Numbered from the stretch's first letter, positions 22,885-32,190 are shown. The stretch is 42,132 nucleotides of DNA from Planomonospora parontospora (GCA_014647935.1 BMQD01000037.1:1-42132); one strand, 5' to 3'. The notes: generated from the sequence alone by a model not told the origin. Numbers and translations: made by a program.

Positions 22885-24558
22885 ATGGTGGCCCAAGGCA
22901 CGACGCTGGCCGGGCGGTATCGCTTAGATACCCGCATCGGTGCCGGCGGCATGGGCGAAGTGTGGCGCGGCGAGGACACGGTCCTGGCCCGCACCGTCGC
23001 CGTGAAGGTGTTGCTTCCGGGCCGCACCGACGATCCGGGGTTCCTGGTGAGGTTCCAGGGCGAGGCCCGGGCGATGGCGACGATCAATCATCCGGGGGTC
23101 GTCGACGTCTACGACTACGGGGTTCACGAGGTGCCCGGCGCGGGGGCGACGGCATACCTGGTGATGAAGTTCGTGGACGGCGAGCCGCTCGACCGGCTGC
23201 TCGGCAGGCTGGGCAGCATCGCCCCCGGCGCCGCGATGGAGCTCATCGCCCAGGCGGCCTCGGCCCTGCAGGCGGTCCACGACCAGGGCATCGTCCACCG
23301 GGACGTCAAACCCGGCAACCTGCTGGTCCGGTCCGACGGCACGCTCGTGCTCACCGACTTCGGCATCGCCAGATCCGACGCCGCCAGCCGGCTGACCGAC
23401 GCGGGCATGGTGCTCGGCACCGCCTCCTACTGCGCGCCCGAGCAGGCCGAGGGCGCGCCGGTCACCCCCGCGGTGGACATCTACGCCCTGGGCGTGGTCG
23501 CCTACGAGTGCCTGGCGGGCCAGCGGCCCTTCGACGGCGACAGCCCGGTCACGATCGCGCTCAAGCACATCCGGGAGGCTCCGCCGCCGCTCCCCGAGCG
23601 CATCCCGCCGGTGATCCGGGCCCTGGTGGAGCGGGCCCTCTCCAAGGACCCCGCCCGGCGCTTCCCCAGCGCCGCCGCGATGAGCACCGCCGCGCGACAG
23701 GCGATCGCCGGCCCGGAGACCGGGGCGACGGCGATCCCGTCGGCCCAGCTGCCGATGCCCGGAGCCGTGCAGGGCCTGGCCGGTCAGGGCGCCGCCCCGC
23801 GGCAGGACGGTCCGTACCCCGAGACCGGCTGGAGTGCGGCCGCGCAGCCGACCGCCGGATGGCAGGCGGCCTCGCCGGCGCCGCCCGGCACGCCCACCGA
23901 GCTCTCCGCCGGGAGGCGGGGCCGCCGGGGCGCGAAGCCCAAGCGCCGGGGCGGGCTGCTGGCCATGGCCTCGGCGGGCGCCGTCGTGGTCTGCGCCGGA
24001 CTGGTCGCGGTGGCGCTCAACACCGTGGCGGCGAGTTCCGAGGTGCCGCCCGTCGACAGGGACCGGCTCGCGGCGACGGATCCGCCCGCCAAGCCCGTCG
24101 GCACCGAGCCGACGAAGAGTCCGTCGCCGAAGCCGAACAAGACGCGCCCCAGGCCCACCCCGACGCAGAACCACCAGGTCCCCGACCCCACGCCCGAGGT
24201 CAGCGAGGAGCCGAAGCCCACCCCGACCCCGTCGAAGAGCCCGTCGCCCAAGCCCACCCCCACGAAGGGGACCCCGACGCCGACCCCGACCCCGACGCCG
24301 GTGGCGAAGAAGAAGGTGCCGAACGTCACCCAGTTGCCGCTCGCGGCGGCGCTCCAGCAGCTCAAGAACGCGGGGCTCAAGGCCAAGCCCCAGTACAGCG
24401 GCGGATCCGACACGCAGAAGTGCTGGATCGTCTACCAGCAGTACCCTCCGGCGGGAGAGATGCTGGACCCCCGGGTTCCGGTCGAGCTCATCGCGGACGC
24501 CGTGCCGTGCTCGGGTGACTCGGCGCCGACCCCCACGCCGACGGCGACCAAGGGCTGA
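22885..24558 (+). CDS. Membrane Ser/Thr protein kinase with one PASTA domain
   Basis: A 557-residue Hanks-type receptor kinase. Kinase domain about 10-270: glycine loop GAGGMGEV, Lys41, HRDVKPGN (Asp140), DFG 158-160, and the SYCAPEQ activation segment. A Pro/Ala-rich juxtamembrane stretch leads to a transmembrane helix near 357-382, then an extracellular Pro-Thr-Lys repeat linker (405-475) and a single PASTA domain (477-545) containing a Cys pair (Cys513, Cys542). PASTA domains sense muropeptides or lipid II, so it is likely a cell-wall or growth sensor of the PknB group. The ATG at 22885 has GGGGGAG upstream; an open frame to about 22741 is not supported. Confidence 0.9.
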   Translation: MVAQGTTLAGRYRLDTRIGAGGMGEVWRGEDTVLARTVAVKVLLPGRTDDPGFLVRFQGEARAMATINHPGVVDVYDYGVHEVPGAGATAYLVMKFVDGEPLDRLLGRLGSIAPGAAMELIAQAASALQAVHDQGIVHRDVKPGNLLVRSDGTLVLTDFGIARSDAASRLTDAGMVLGTASYCAPEQAEGAPVTPAVDIYALGVVAYECLAGQRPFDGDSPVTIALKHIREAPPPLPERIPPVIRALVERALSKDPARRFPSAAAMSTAARQAIAGPETGATAIPSAQLPMPGAVQGLAGQGAAPRQDGPYPETGWSAAAQPTAGWQAASPAPPGTPTELSAGRRGRRGAKPKRRGGLLAMASAGAVVVCAGLVAVALNTVAASSEVPPVDRDRLAATDPPAKPVGTEPTKSPSPKPNKTRPRPTPTQNHQVPDPTPEVSEEPKPTPTPSKSPSPKPTPTKGTPTPTPTPTPVAKKKVPNVTQLPLAAALQQLKNAGLKAKPQYSGGSDTQKCWIVYQQYPPAGEMLDPRVPVELIADAVPCSGDSAPTPTPTATKG

Positions 24559-24566
24559 TCCGCCGA

Positions 24567-24608
24567 GGCATCCGGCCGGGATCCCGCGCGGGCTCCCGGC
24601 CGGATGCC
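24567..24608. terminator. Bidirectional hairpin between the kinase and TPP-enzyme genes
   Basis: A perfect 15-bp stem (GGCATCCGGCCGGGA with its complement) and a 12-nt loop that is itself partly self-complementary. It sits between convergent stop codons and has no T-tract. Confidence 0.7.
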
Positions 24609-24642
24609 GGGCCCGCCGGGCCCGTGCCCCCTGCGGGAGGCC

Positions 24643-26292
24643 TCACACGCCGGTGGTGGTGCGCGGGTAGGCCACGGACGGGTCGGTGGCGATGTTCACC
24701 ATGTACGGCACGCCGGAGTCGAACGCGCGGCGCAGCGCGGGACCGATCTGCGACGGGTCGGTGACGAGCTCACCGCCGCCGCCCAGGGCGGTCACCACCT
24801 GGTCGTAGCGGCACTGCGGCTGGAGCTCGGCGGCCACGTCGTAGCCGTAGAGCATCTGCATGGGGTGCTTCTCCAGACCCCACATGCCGTTGTTGCCGCA
24901 GATCATCACGACCGGCAGGCGGTGCCGTACGAGCGTGTCGACGTCCATCAGCGAGAAACCGGCCGCGCCGTCGCCGAGCAGCAGCACGACCTGCGAGGAG
25001 GGGCGGGCCAGCCGGGCGGCGATCGCGTAGCCCAGGCCGGTGCCCAGGCAGCCGTAGGGGCCCGGGTCGAGCCAGTTGCCGGGCTGGCGGGGCTCGACGT
25101 ACTTGCCCGCGTAGGAGACGAAGTCGCCGCCGTCGCCGATCACCACGGCGTCGTCGGCGAGGATCCTGCCGAGCTCACCGTAGATCCGCATCGGGTGGAT
25201 CGGGTCGGAGGCGGACTCCAGCAACTGGACGTCCCCGGCGATGGCGGCCCTGGACGCCTCGGCCAGGGTCGACAGCCACGGGGCGTAGGTCTTGGGGGAG
25301 ACGCCCGCCTCGGCGCACGCCGAGGTCAGGCCCCAGAAGACCAGGGACAGGTCGCCGGCGGCGGCCCCGGCGGGCTTCATGTGCGTGGCGACCTGCGACG
25401 GCGCATCGGTCAGGTGCACCACCTTGGCGAGCGGCGCGCCCTCCTTGCCCCCGAACCAGCCGTAGCCGAGCCGGAAGTCCAGCGGGGTGCCCGCCACGAT
25501 CACCAGGTCGGCCTGGGAGAAGGCCAGTCCCCGGGCGCGGTTGACCAGCAGCTCGTGCCCGGCCGGCAGGATGCCGCGGCCCTGGCCGTTGGGGATGACC
25601 GGCAGGCGGTACTCCTCGGCGAAGCTCCGGGCGACCTCCTCGGCGCGGTCCATCCACACGTCGGAGCCGAGCACCAGGATCGGCCGCTCCGCCTCGGCGA
25701 GCAGCCCGGCGATCTGCGCGAGGGCGCCCGCGTCGGGTTCGAGCGGAGAGGGGGTGAGCGTCTCGGTGTGGTGCTCGGCCGCCGGGGCGAACAGGTCGTC
25801 CATGTGGAAGTCGAGGAAGACCGGGCCCCGGTGCGGGGCGATGGCCGTGCGGAAGGCCATCTCGACGTCCTGCCCGACGGAGTCGGCGCCCGAGCCGGTG
25901 AAGGCGAGCTTGGTGACCGGCGCGAGCAGCGGCGGGTGGTCCATCTCCTGCAGCGCTCCGGAGCCCCAGCGGGATCTGGGGGCCCGCCCTCCCATGACGA
26001 CGACGGGAGAGCCGTTGAAGTGCGCGGTGGCCACGCCGCTGACGCCGTTGGTGACGCCGGGCCCCGCGGTGAGCACGGCCAGGCCGGGCCTGCGGGTGAG
26101 CCGGGCGGTGGCCTCGGCGGCGAAGACCGCGCTCTGCTCGTGCCGCACGTCGAGGATGGACACGCCTTCGTGCACCGCCCCGTCGTAGAGCGGGAAGACG
26201 TGCCCGCCGGACAGGGTGAACATGGTTTCGATGCCGTAGGCCTTGGAGACGGCGACCGCGATGTCACCGGCGTGCTTGGGGGACGACTCCAT
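24643..26292 (-). CDS. TPP-dependent acetolactate-synthase-like enzyme (IlvG type)
   Basis: A 549-residue ThDP enzyme with the three-domain layout of acetolactate synthase large subunits. The catalytic Glu52 is in RHEQSAVFAAE, LTAGPGVTNGV and [19 protein letters not shown] follow, and the ThDP site is GDGAAGFSLMDVDTLVRHRLPVVMICGNN. The N-terminus resembles the M. tuberculosis IlvG (Rv1820) subgroup rather than IlvB. No small regulatory subunit is next door, so branched-chain synthesis, a peripheral 2-keto acid reaction, or 2-hydroxyacyl-CoA lyase activity all remain possible. The ATG at 26292 lies 7 nt after TAGGTT, with no ribosome site. Not evidently connected to biotin. Confidence 0.82.
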   Translation of the reverse strand: MESSPKHAGDIAVAVSKAYGIETMFTLSGGHVFPLYDGAVHEGVSILDVRHEQSAVFAAEATARLTRRPGLAVLTAGPGVTNGVSGVATAHFNGSPVVVMGGRAPRSRWGSGALQEMDHPPLLAPVTKLAFTGSGADSVGQDVEMAFRTAIAPHRGPVFLDFHMDDLFAPAAEHHTETLTPSPLEPDAGALAQIAGLLAEAERPILVLGSDVWMDRAEEVARSFAEEYRLPVIPNGQGRGILPAGHELLVNRARGLAFSQADLVIVAGTPLDFRLGYGWFGGKEGAPLAKVVHLTDAPSQVATHMKPAGAAAGDLSLVFWGLTSACAEAGVSPKTYAPWLSTLAEASRAAIAGDVQLLESASDPIHPMRIYGELGRILADDAVVIGDGGDFVSYAGKYVEPRQPGNWLDPGPYGCLGTGLGYAIAARLARPSSQVVLLLGDGAAGFSLMDVDTLVRHRLPVVMICGNNGMWGLEKHPMQMLYGYDVAAELQPQCRYDQVVTALGGGGELVTDPSQIGPALRRAFDSGVPYMVNIATDPSVAYPRTTTGV

Positions 26293-26299
26293 ACCGCGA

Positions 26300-26305
26300 A
26301 ACCTA
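26300..26305 (-). promoter_or_regulatory. -10 box of a likely leaderless TPP-enzyme transcript
   Basis: TAGGTT on the minus strand, 7 nt, then the ATG at 26292. Confidence 0.5.
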
Positions 26306-26461
26306 CCAGTCAGTCACTTAGCCGGACAGGGGAGTTGCTCGGGGGTGTTCGTGGCCTTCTACCTCCCCAGATTCCCCCCTGTCACACGCGTGCGCATCGA
26401 GATCCGCCGTACGGAGAGTTACGTTCCCGCTACTTTCCGATGACCGAGGTGGGCGACCGGG

Positions 26462-27457
26462 TCACAGCGTGTCGGAGAGCGCCTTGATCGGCATCCGCAG
26501 GTCCGCCAGCAGGCCGAGGTCCTGCTCGGCGGTGCGGCCGAGGGTGGTCAGGTAGTTGCCGACGATGATCGCGTTGATCCCGCCGAGCATGCCGTCCCGG
26601 GTCCCCAGGTCGCCCAGGGTCAGCTCACGCCCGCCCGCGTAGCGCAGGATCGTGCGCGGCAGCGCCAGCCGGAAGGTCGCGATCGTCTTGAGCGCCTCGC
26701 TCCCCTCCAGCAGCGGGAACCGCTCGAACGGCGTGCCGGGGCGCGGGTTGAGGAAGTTGAGCGGGACCTCGTCGGGCGCCAGCTCGCCGAGCTGCCCGGC
26801 GAACTCGGCCCGCTGCTCCAGCGTCTCGCCCATGCCCACGATGCCGCCGCAGCACAGCTCCATGCCGGCCTCGCGGACCATCAGGCAGGTGTCCCAGCGC
26901 TCCTCCCAGGTGTGGGTGGTGACGACCTTGCCGAAGTGCGACCTCGCGGTCTCCAGGTTGTGGTTGTAGCGGTGCACGCCGAGGGCGGCCAGTTCCTCCA
27001 CCTGCTCCCGGGTGAGCATGCCCAGCGAGCAGGCGACGTTGATGTCGACCGCCTCCCGGATCGCCGCCACACCCTCGCGGACCTGGTCCATGAGGCGCCG
27101 GTCGGGCCCGCGCACGGCGGCCACGATGCAGAACTCCGTGGCTCCGGTCGCCGCCGTCTCCTTCGCCGCCTGGACGAGCGACGGGATGTCCAGCCAGGCG
27201 GCGCGGACCGGCGAGGGGAACTGCCCCGACTGGGAGCAGAAGTGGCAGTCCTCGGGGCAGCCGCCGGTCTTGAGGGAGATGATCCCCTCGACCTCCACCT
27301 CCGGGCCGCACCACTTCATCCGCACCTCGTGCGCGAGGGCCAGGAGGTCGGCCAGGCGGTCGTCGGGCAGCTTCAGGCACTCCAGCGCCTGGGCGGTGCC
27401 GAGGCCCCGGCCCTCGTCCAGGACCTGCACCCGGGCGATCTCGAGGATGTCGCTCAA
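26462..27457 (-). CDS. bioB: Biotin synthase
   Basis: A radical SAM enzyme that inserts sulfur into dethiobiotin. The [4Fe-4S] motif CPEDCHFC (Cys-x3-Cys-x2-Cys) is followed by the [2Fe-2S] cysteines in NVACSLGM and ELCCGG; YNHNLET and [10 protein letters not shown] are further BioB marks. I start at the TTG at 27457 (331 residues), giving [13 protein letters not shown], with TGGAG about 9 nt upstream; no ATG or GTG is available close by and the longer open frame has no homology-like sequence. Downstream of bioD with a 140-bp gap on the same strand. Confidence 0.93.
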   Translation of the reverse strand: MSDILEIARVQVLDEGRGLGTAQALECLKLPDDRLADLLALAHEVRMKWCGPEVEVEGIISLKTGGCPEDCHFCSQSGQFPSPVRAAWLDIPSLVQAAKETAATGATEFCIVAAVRGPDRRLMDQVREGVAAIREAVDINVACSLGMLTREQVEELAALGVHRYNHNLETARSHFGKVVTTHTWEERWDTCLMVREAGMELCCGGIVGMGETLEQRAEFAGQLGELAPDEVPLNFLNPRPGTPFERFPLLEGSEALKTIATFRLALPRTILRYAGGRELTLGDLGTRDGMLGGINAIIVGNYLTTLGRTAEQDLGLLADLRMPIKALSDTL

Positions 27458-27579
27458 CTTCTGACTCCACTCTGCGGTGACGGCTAGGAGGAAACGAGGG
27501 GAACGGGGGACCCGGAACCGCGCGGAGCCGCGGAGGCCGCCGCCCGGCACCACTCCGCGCCGTTCCGCGCTGCTCGGCA

Positions 27580-27606
27580 CTACGGGGACTACGGGGACTA
27601 CGGGCA
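27580..27606. repeat. Triplicated bioD stop region (9-bp units)
   Basis: CTACGGGGA, CTACGGGGA, CTACGGGCA in tandem. On the minus strand each unit ends in TAG and, because the period is 9, all three stop codons are in the bioD frame; the first one read is the native stop at 27598-27600. Confidence 0.75.
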
Positions 27607-28320
27607 AAGCGTAAGGGTGCTCCTGAAGGCGGCGGGGTCGAACCCGCCGCCCAGGACCGGGCTCAGCCCCGAACGCGCCACCCGGGTGAAGGACTCGCGG
27701 TCCAGCCCGCCGGCCCCCTCCGGCAGCACGCCCGCCAGCGGCCGGGCGGCCAGCATCTCCAGGTCCGCCACGTTGCACCGCTCGGCCAGGCCGGGTTCCG
27801 CCGGCCACGAGCCGATCACCAGGCCGGCCAGGTCGAGACCGCGGCCCGCCACGGCCTCCAGCGTCAGCGCGGTGTGGTTGAGCGTGCCCAGCGCGGCCCT
27901 GGCCACCACCAGCACCGGCGCGTGCAGCATCCGGGCCAGGTCCGCGAGCGTGAACCCCTCCTCGTCGAAGCGGACGAGGAGCCCGCCCGCGCCCTCCACG
28001 ACGACCAGCCGGTGCGACCCGGTCAGCTCCTTGATCCGCACGGCCGCCTCCGCGAGGGAGACCGGGGGCAGCCCCGCGACGCGCGCGGCGGCGGCCGGGG
28101 CCAGGGGATCGGGGAACCGCGCGAGCTCGAACGTGGTCGTCACCCCGGACAGTCGGATGACCTCGTCCAGATCCCCGGGCTCGTTCTCCCCGACGCCGGT
28201 CTGGGCCGGTTTGACCACCGCCACGGTCGAGCCCCGCTCCCGCGCCAGCGCCGCCACGGCGGCCGTGACGACCGTCTTCCCCACCCCGGTGTCGGTCCCG
28301 GTGACCACGAGAATGCTCAT
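27598..28320 (-). CDS. bioD: Dethiobiotin synthetase
   Basis: Closes the ureido ring of dethiobiotin from 7,8-diaminopelargonate, CO2 and ATP. It has 240 residues with P-loop [10 protein letters not shown] at 7-16, KPAQTG (Lys37-) and [10 protein letters not shown], all diagnostic. The ATG at 28320 lies 7 nt after TAGGCT, so it seems to have its own leaderless promoter despite standing between a regulator and bioB. Confidence 0.95.
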   Translation of the reverse strand: MSILVVTGTDTGVGKTVVTAAVAALARERGSTVAVVKPAQTGVGENEPGDLDEVIRLSGVTTTFELARFPDPLAPAAAARVAGLPPVSLAEAAVRIKELTGSHRLVVVEGAGGLLVRFDEEGFTLADLARMLHAPVLVVARAALGTLNHTALTLEAVAGRGLDLAGLVIGSWPAEPGLAERCNVADLEMLAARPLAGVLPEGAGGLDRESFTRVARSGLSPVLGGGFDPAAFRSTLTLCP

Positions 28321-28327
28321 CCGCCTC

Positions 28328-28333
28328 AGCCTA
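28328..28333 (-). promoter_or_regulatory. -10 box of a likely leaderless bioD transcript
   Basis: TAGGCT on the minus strand, 7 nt, then the ATG at 28320. Confidence 0.5.
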
Positions 28334-28404
28334 CGGGGAGCCCGGCCGCGGGCGCGGGGCGGCGTGCCGTGCGCTCCCGTCGGGGGCGGGCTGGACGGGA
28401 GCCC

Positions 28405-29124
28405 TCAGGGACGGCGCAGACGGGTGACGAACTTGTAGCGGTCGCCGCGGTAGAGCGACTGCGCCCACTCCACCGGGTTGCCGTCGGCGTCGAAGGCGTG
28501 CCGGGTGAGCAGCAGCATCGGCAGACCGACGTCGACGCTCAGCACCTGGGCGTCGTACGGCGTCGCCAGCACGGTCTCGATGATCTCCTCGGCGTCCATC
28601 AGCCGCACGTTGTAGGCGTTGTGCAGCGTCTCGTACAGCGAGGAGTGCACCTCCAGCTCCCGCCGGAGCCGGGGGAAGCGGCGGGCGGACAGGTGGGTGG
28701 TGTCGATCGACATCGGCTCGCCGTTGGCCAGGCGGAGCCGGTGGATGCGGAGTACGCGCCCACCGGGGTTGATCGCCAGCCGGCGGGCCAGCGGCTCGTC
28801 GGCCGTGACGTAGCTGATGTCCAGGATCTTGGTGTCGGGTTCCAGGCCGACGGTCCGCAGGTCGCCGGTGTAGGAGGTGAGCTGGAGGACCTGGGCGACC
28901 TTCGGCTGCGCGACGAACGTGCCCTTGCCCTGGATGCGGACCAGGCGGCCCTCGACCACGAGCTCCGACAGCGCCTGGCGCACGGTGGTCCGCGAGGTCT
29001 CGAAGCGGACCGCGAGCGTCCTCTCCGGAGGCAGCGCGCTGCCCGCCGGCAGGCTCTTGGTGAGGGAGAGGAGGCTCCGCTTGACGTCGTAGTACTTCGG
29101 GATCCGGGGGGAGTCGTCCGTCAT
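28405..29124 (-). CDS. GntR/HutC-family regulator, DasR-like
   Basis: A 239-residue regulator: winged helix at about 10-72 ([39 protein letters not shown]) and a C-terminal UTRA effector domain. Many stretches agree with my memory of Streptomyces DasR, the N-acetylglucosamine regulator: [41 protein letters not shown] and [12 protein letters not shown]. DasR binds glucosamine-6-phosphate and controls chitin use and development. Its position between bioD and bioF is unexpected. The ATG at 29124 has GAGGAG 6 nt upstream. Paralogous GntR regulators are possible. Confidence 0.85.
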   Translation of the reverse strand: MTDDSPRIPKYYDVKRSLLSLTKSLPAGSALPPERTLAVRFETSRTTVRQALSELVVEGRLVRIQGKGTFVAQPKVAQVLQLTSYTGDLRTVGLEPDTKILDISYVTADEPLARRLAINPGGRVLRIHRLRLANGEPMSIDTTHLSARRFPRLRRELEVHSSLYETLHNAYNVRLMDAEEIIETVLATPYDAQVLSVDVGLPMLLLTRHAFDADGNPVEWAQSLYRGDRYKFVTRLRRP

Positions 29125-29209
29125 GGAAGCTCCTCGCCCGCAGGGGCGGAACCCGCCCGGCCGGCCGTGCCGGGCCCGCCGTGCCGACCGGCCCGCTCAC
29201 CGCGTTCGC

Positions 29210-30370
29210 TCACTTGCCCACCTTCATCTCGGCGACGGCGGTGAGAGCACCCCGGATCACCGCGAGATCATCGGAACTCAGATTGGCCCGCGCGGTCAAC
29301 CGCAGGCAAGAGCGGCCGACCGGCACCGAGGGCGGCCGGAAGCATCCGGCCCGCACTCCGTGTTCCGCACAGATGGCGGCGGCCCGCAGTGCGGTCTCGG
29401 GCCGGCCGAGGACGACGGGGACGACCGCACCTGCCGGCTCGCCGGTCTCCAGGCCGAGTTCGCGGGCCATCGAGGCCAGCTCCCTCGCTCTGGTCCGCAC
29501 GCGTCCGGGCAGTTCGGGCTGATGGTGAAGGATATCGACCGCGGCGAGTGCCGCCGCCACGCTGCCCGGGGCCAGCCCGGTGTCGAAGATGAACGAGCGG
29601 CCCGTGTCCACCAGGGTCTCCACCACCTCGGGCGCGCCGAGCACGGCTCCGCCCTGGGAGCCCAGCGATTTCGACAGTGTGACCGTTCTCACAACCGTCC
29701 GTTCACCGGCCAGACCCGCGGCGTGCACCGCGCCCCGTCCGCCGGGCCCCACCACGCCGAGCGAGTGCGCCTCGTCCACCACCAGCAGCGCGCCCTGCCG
29801 TACGGCCGCGGCGTGCAGCTCCTCCAGCGGGGCCAGGTCCCCGTCCACGGAGAAGACCGCGTCGGTGACGACGAGCGCGTGCTCCTCGGCGCGGTCGGCC
29901 AGGGCCTTCTCCACGGCGGCCGCGTCCCCGTGCGGGGTCACGGCCACGGGGGAGCGGGAGAGCCGGCAGGCGTCCACGATCGAGGCGTGGTTGCCCGCGT
30001 CGGAGACCACCAGCGCACCGGCGCCCAGCGCCGCGACGGCCGCCAGGTTGGCCAGGTAGCCGGAGGAGAAGACCAGCGCGCCCTCGGCCCCTGCGAAGGC
30101 GGCCAGCGCCTCCTCCAGCCGGGCGTGCAGCGCGGTGGAGCCGGTGACCAGGCGGGAGCCGGTGGAGCCGGTGCCCCAGGCGCGGGTGGCCTCGACGGCG
30201 GCCTCGGCCAGCCGCGGATCCTTCGCCAGCCCGAGGTAGTCGTTGGAGGCCAGGTCGATCAGGCCGTCGTCGTCGGGCGTGCGGGCGCGCAGGGTGCGCC
30301 TCAGTCCTGCCGCGCGCCGTGCTTCGGCCGCGGTCCGCAGGCGGGCCAGGGGATCCGGGGTCTGCTCCAT
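29210..30370 (-). CDS. bioF: 8-amino-7-oxononanoate synthase
   Basis: A PLP enzyme that condenses pimeloyl thioester with alanine, the first ring-directed step of biotin synthesis. It has 386 residues from the ATG at 30370. DLASNDYLGLAKDPR, GTGSTGSRLVTGST, DEAHSLGVVGPGGRG and the PLP lysine in TLSKSLGSQGG are all present. An open frame to 30436 lacks a ribosome site. GAAGAT 6 nt before the ATG could serve a leaderless start. With bioD and bioB it gives three of the four late biotin genes; bioA is missing from the window. Confidence 0.94.
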   Translation of the reverse strand: MEQTPDPLARLRTAAEARRAAGLRRTLRARTPDDDGLIDLASNDYLGLAKDPRLAEAAVEATRAWGTGSTGSRLVTGSTALHARLEEALAAFAGAEGALVFSSGYLANLAAVAALGAGALVVSDAGNHASIVDACRLSRSPVAVTPHGDAAAVEKALADRAEEHALVVTDAVFSVDGDLAPLEELHAAAVRQGALLVVDEAHSLGVVGPGGRGAVHAAGLAGERTVVRTVTLSKSLGSQGGAVLGAPEVVETLVDTGRSFIFDTGLAPGSVAAALAAVDILHHQPELPGRVRTRARELASMARELGLETGEPAGAVVPVVLGRPETALRAAAICAEHGVRAGCFRPPSVPVGRSCLRLTARANLSSDDLAVIRGALTAVAEMKVGK

Positions 30371-30392
30371 GGGGGCATCTTCGCAGTTCCGG

Positions 30393-30427
30393 ATCGGCCG
30401 ATTCGCGTTCAGGCCAGCAAAGAACGC
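30393..30427. promoter_or_regulatory. Two inverted repeats between bioF and pdtaS
   Basis: A perfect palindrome ATCGGCCGAT (30393-30402) is followed by GCGTTC - 11 nt - GAACGC (30405-30427). Both lie in the 68-bp gap between divergent starts, overlapping where both promoters must be. They do not resemble the known BioQ operator words I could recall. Confidence 0.4.
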
Positions 30428-30438
30428 ATGATGCACGG

Positions 30439-32145
30439 GTGCCGACTCTTAGCGACCTGGCGGTCCGCCACACCGCGCTCGACGATGCGGACCTCGAGTG
30501 GATGCACTCGCTGGTCTCCGACTGGCAGCTCCTGGCCGACCTGTCGTTCGCCGACCTCATCCTGTGGATCCCCCTGAAGGACGGGTCGGGGTGGATCGCG
30601 GTCGCGCAGATGCGCCCCACCACCGGGCCCACCGTCTACCACGACGACGTCGTGGGCACGACCATCGCCAGGGGCGAGCGCGAGCTCATCGACACCGCCT
30701 GGGACGAGCGGAGGATCTGCCGCGAGGGCGACCCCGACTGGTCCACCGGCGTCCCGGTGCGGGAGGAGACCATCCCGGTACGGCGGGCGGACCCGGTACG
30801 GCGGGCGGACCCGGCCGGATGCGCGCCCGGCGCGTCCGTGCCCGGCGGGCTCGCGCTCGGCGGGCCCGTGCCCGGCGGGCTCGCGTCCGGGGGGCCCGTG
30901 CCCGGCGGGCTCGCGTCCGGGGGGCCCGTGCCCGGTGGACTCGCGTCCGACGGGTCCGCCGTCGGCGGGGCCACGAACGGGGCGGCGAACAGGGCCGCCC
31001 CCGTCGGGCCGGCGAACGGGGCGGCTCCAGGGCAGCGCTACCTCGGGGTGATCCAGCGCTCGACGAACCTGTCGTCGGCGCGCACGCCGTCCCGTCTGGA
31101 GCTCACCTACCTGCAGAGCGCCTCGGACCTGGCCCAGATGGTGGCCGAGGGCCGCTTCCCGTTCTCCGGTGCGGAGCCGATCCTGGTGCGCTCGCCGCGC
31201 GTGGGCGACGGCCTGCTCCGGCTCGACCGGGCGGGCCGGGTGACCTACGCCTCGCCCAACGCCCTGTCGGCCTACCGGCGGCTGGGCCTGACCGCGGACC
31301 TGGTCGGTGCGGAGCTGGGCCGTACGACCGCCACGCTCTGCTACGCCGACGAGCCCATCAACGAGAACCTGATGATCGTGGCGAGCGGCCGGGAGCCCCG
31401 GGAGACCGAGGTGGAGGCGGGCGGCACGGTCGTGCAGCTGCGGGCGATCCCGCTGGTGGTCGGAGGCGGGCGGATCGGCGCGCTGGTGCTCATCCGCGAC
31501 GTGACCGAGCTGCGGCGGCGCGAGCGCGAGCTGATGACCAAGGACGCCACCATCCGGGAGATCCACCACCGGGTGAAGAACAACCTGCAGACGGTCGCGG
31601 CGCTGCTGCGGCTGCAGGCCAGGCGGCTGCAGGTGCCGGAGGGGCGGGAGGCCCTGGAGGAGGCGGTACGCCGGGTCGGGTCGATCGCGATCGTGCACGA
31701 GACGCTGTCCCACACGCCCGAGGAGCAGGTGGACTTCGACGACATCGCAGACCGGGTGATCGCGATGGCCAGCGAGGTGTCGGCCCCGGAGGCGCAGGTG
31801 GTGCCGCGCCGCGTCGGGACGTTCGGGGTGCTGAAGTCGGAGATCGCCACCCCGCTGGCGATGGTCCTCACCGAGCTGCTGCAGAACGCGGTCCAGCACG
31901 GGCTGGCGCAGCGGCCGGGCAGGCTCCAGGTGATCGTCTCTCGGGAGGCCGACCGGCTGGACGTGATCGTCTCCGACGACGGTGCCGGCCTGCCCGAGGG
32001 GTTCGACCTCGAGTCGTCCACCAGCCTGGGACTGCAGATCGTGCGGACCCTGGTGGTGGGGGAGCTCTCCGGGCGGCTGGCCATCGAGCCGCGCCGGGGC
32101 GGCGGGACCGAGGTCACCCTGGCGATCCCCCTGCCGGGGGCCTGA
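30439..32145 (+). CDS. pdtaS: Sensor histidine kinase PdtaS
   Basis: A cytosolic HWE/HisKA_2-type kinase of the PdtaS/PdtaR system, whose ANTAR partner acts on RNA terminators. Order: GAF-like domain 1-110 (WQLLADLSFADLILWIP), linker, remaining sensor part, PAS 255-355 (GRVTYASPNALSAYRRLGL), phospho-acceptor REIHHRVKNNLQTVAALLRLQ (His376/377), and HATPase with LTELLQNAVQHGL and SDDGAGLPEG. The GTG at 30439 lies 6 nt after CATGAT, without a ribosome site. Length 568 residues, longer than the mycobacterial protein because of a Gly/Pro/Ala linker of about 85 residues encoded by tandem repeats. whiB1 is convergent downstream, as in M. tuberculosis. Confidence 0.92.
   Translation: MPTLSDLAVRHTALDDADLEWMHSLVSDWQLLADLSFADLILWIPLKDGSGWIAVAQMRPTTGPTVYHDDVVGTTIARGERELIDTAWDERRICREGDPDWSTGVPVREETIPVRRADPVRRADPAGCAPGASVPGGLALGGPVPGGLASGGPVPGGLASGGPVPGGLASDGSAVGGATNGAANRAAPVGPANGAAPGQRYLGVIQRSTNLSSARTPSRLELTYLQSASDLAQMVAEGRFPFSGAEPILVRSPRVGDGLLRLDRAGRVTYASPNALSAYRRLGLTADLVGAELGRTTATLCYADEPINENLMIVASGREPRETEVEAGGTVVQLRAIPLVVGGGRIGALVLIRDVTELRRRERELMTKDATIREIHHRVKNNLQTVAALLRLQARRLQVPEGREALEEAVRRVGSIAIVHETLSHTPEEQVDFDDIADRVIAMASEVSAPEAQVVPRRVGTFGVLKSEIATPLAMVLTELLQNAVQHGLAQRPGRLQVIVSREADRLDVIVSDDGAGLPEGFDLESSTSLGLQIVRTLVVGELSGRLAIEPRRGGGTEVTLAIPLPGA
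30835..30954 (+). repeat. Coding 30-bp tandem repeat, four units, inside pdtaS
   Basis: Units at 30835, 30865, 30895 and 30925 encode PVPGGLASGG with slight drift. They are preceded by two 18-bp units (30781-30816) encoding RRADPV/RRADPA. All changes are in frame, so the linker can vary in length. Confidence 0.9.
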
Positions 32146-32190
32146 CGCGGTCTGCGGAGAGCGGCCAGGCGGCGGTGCGGGCCGCCGCGG

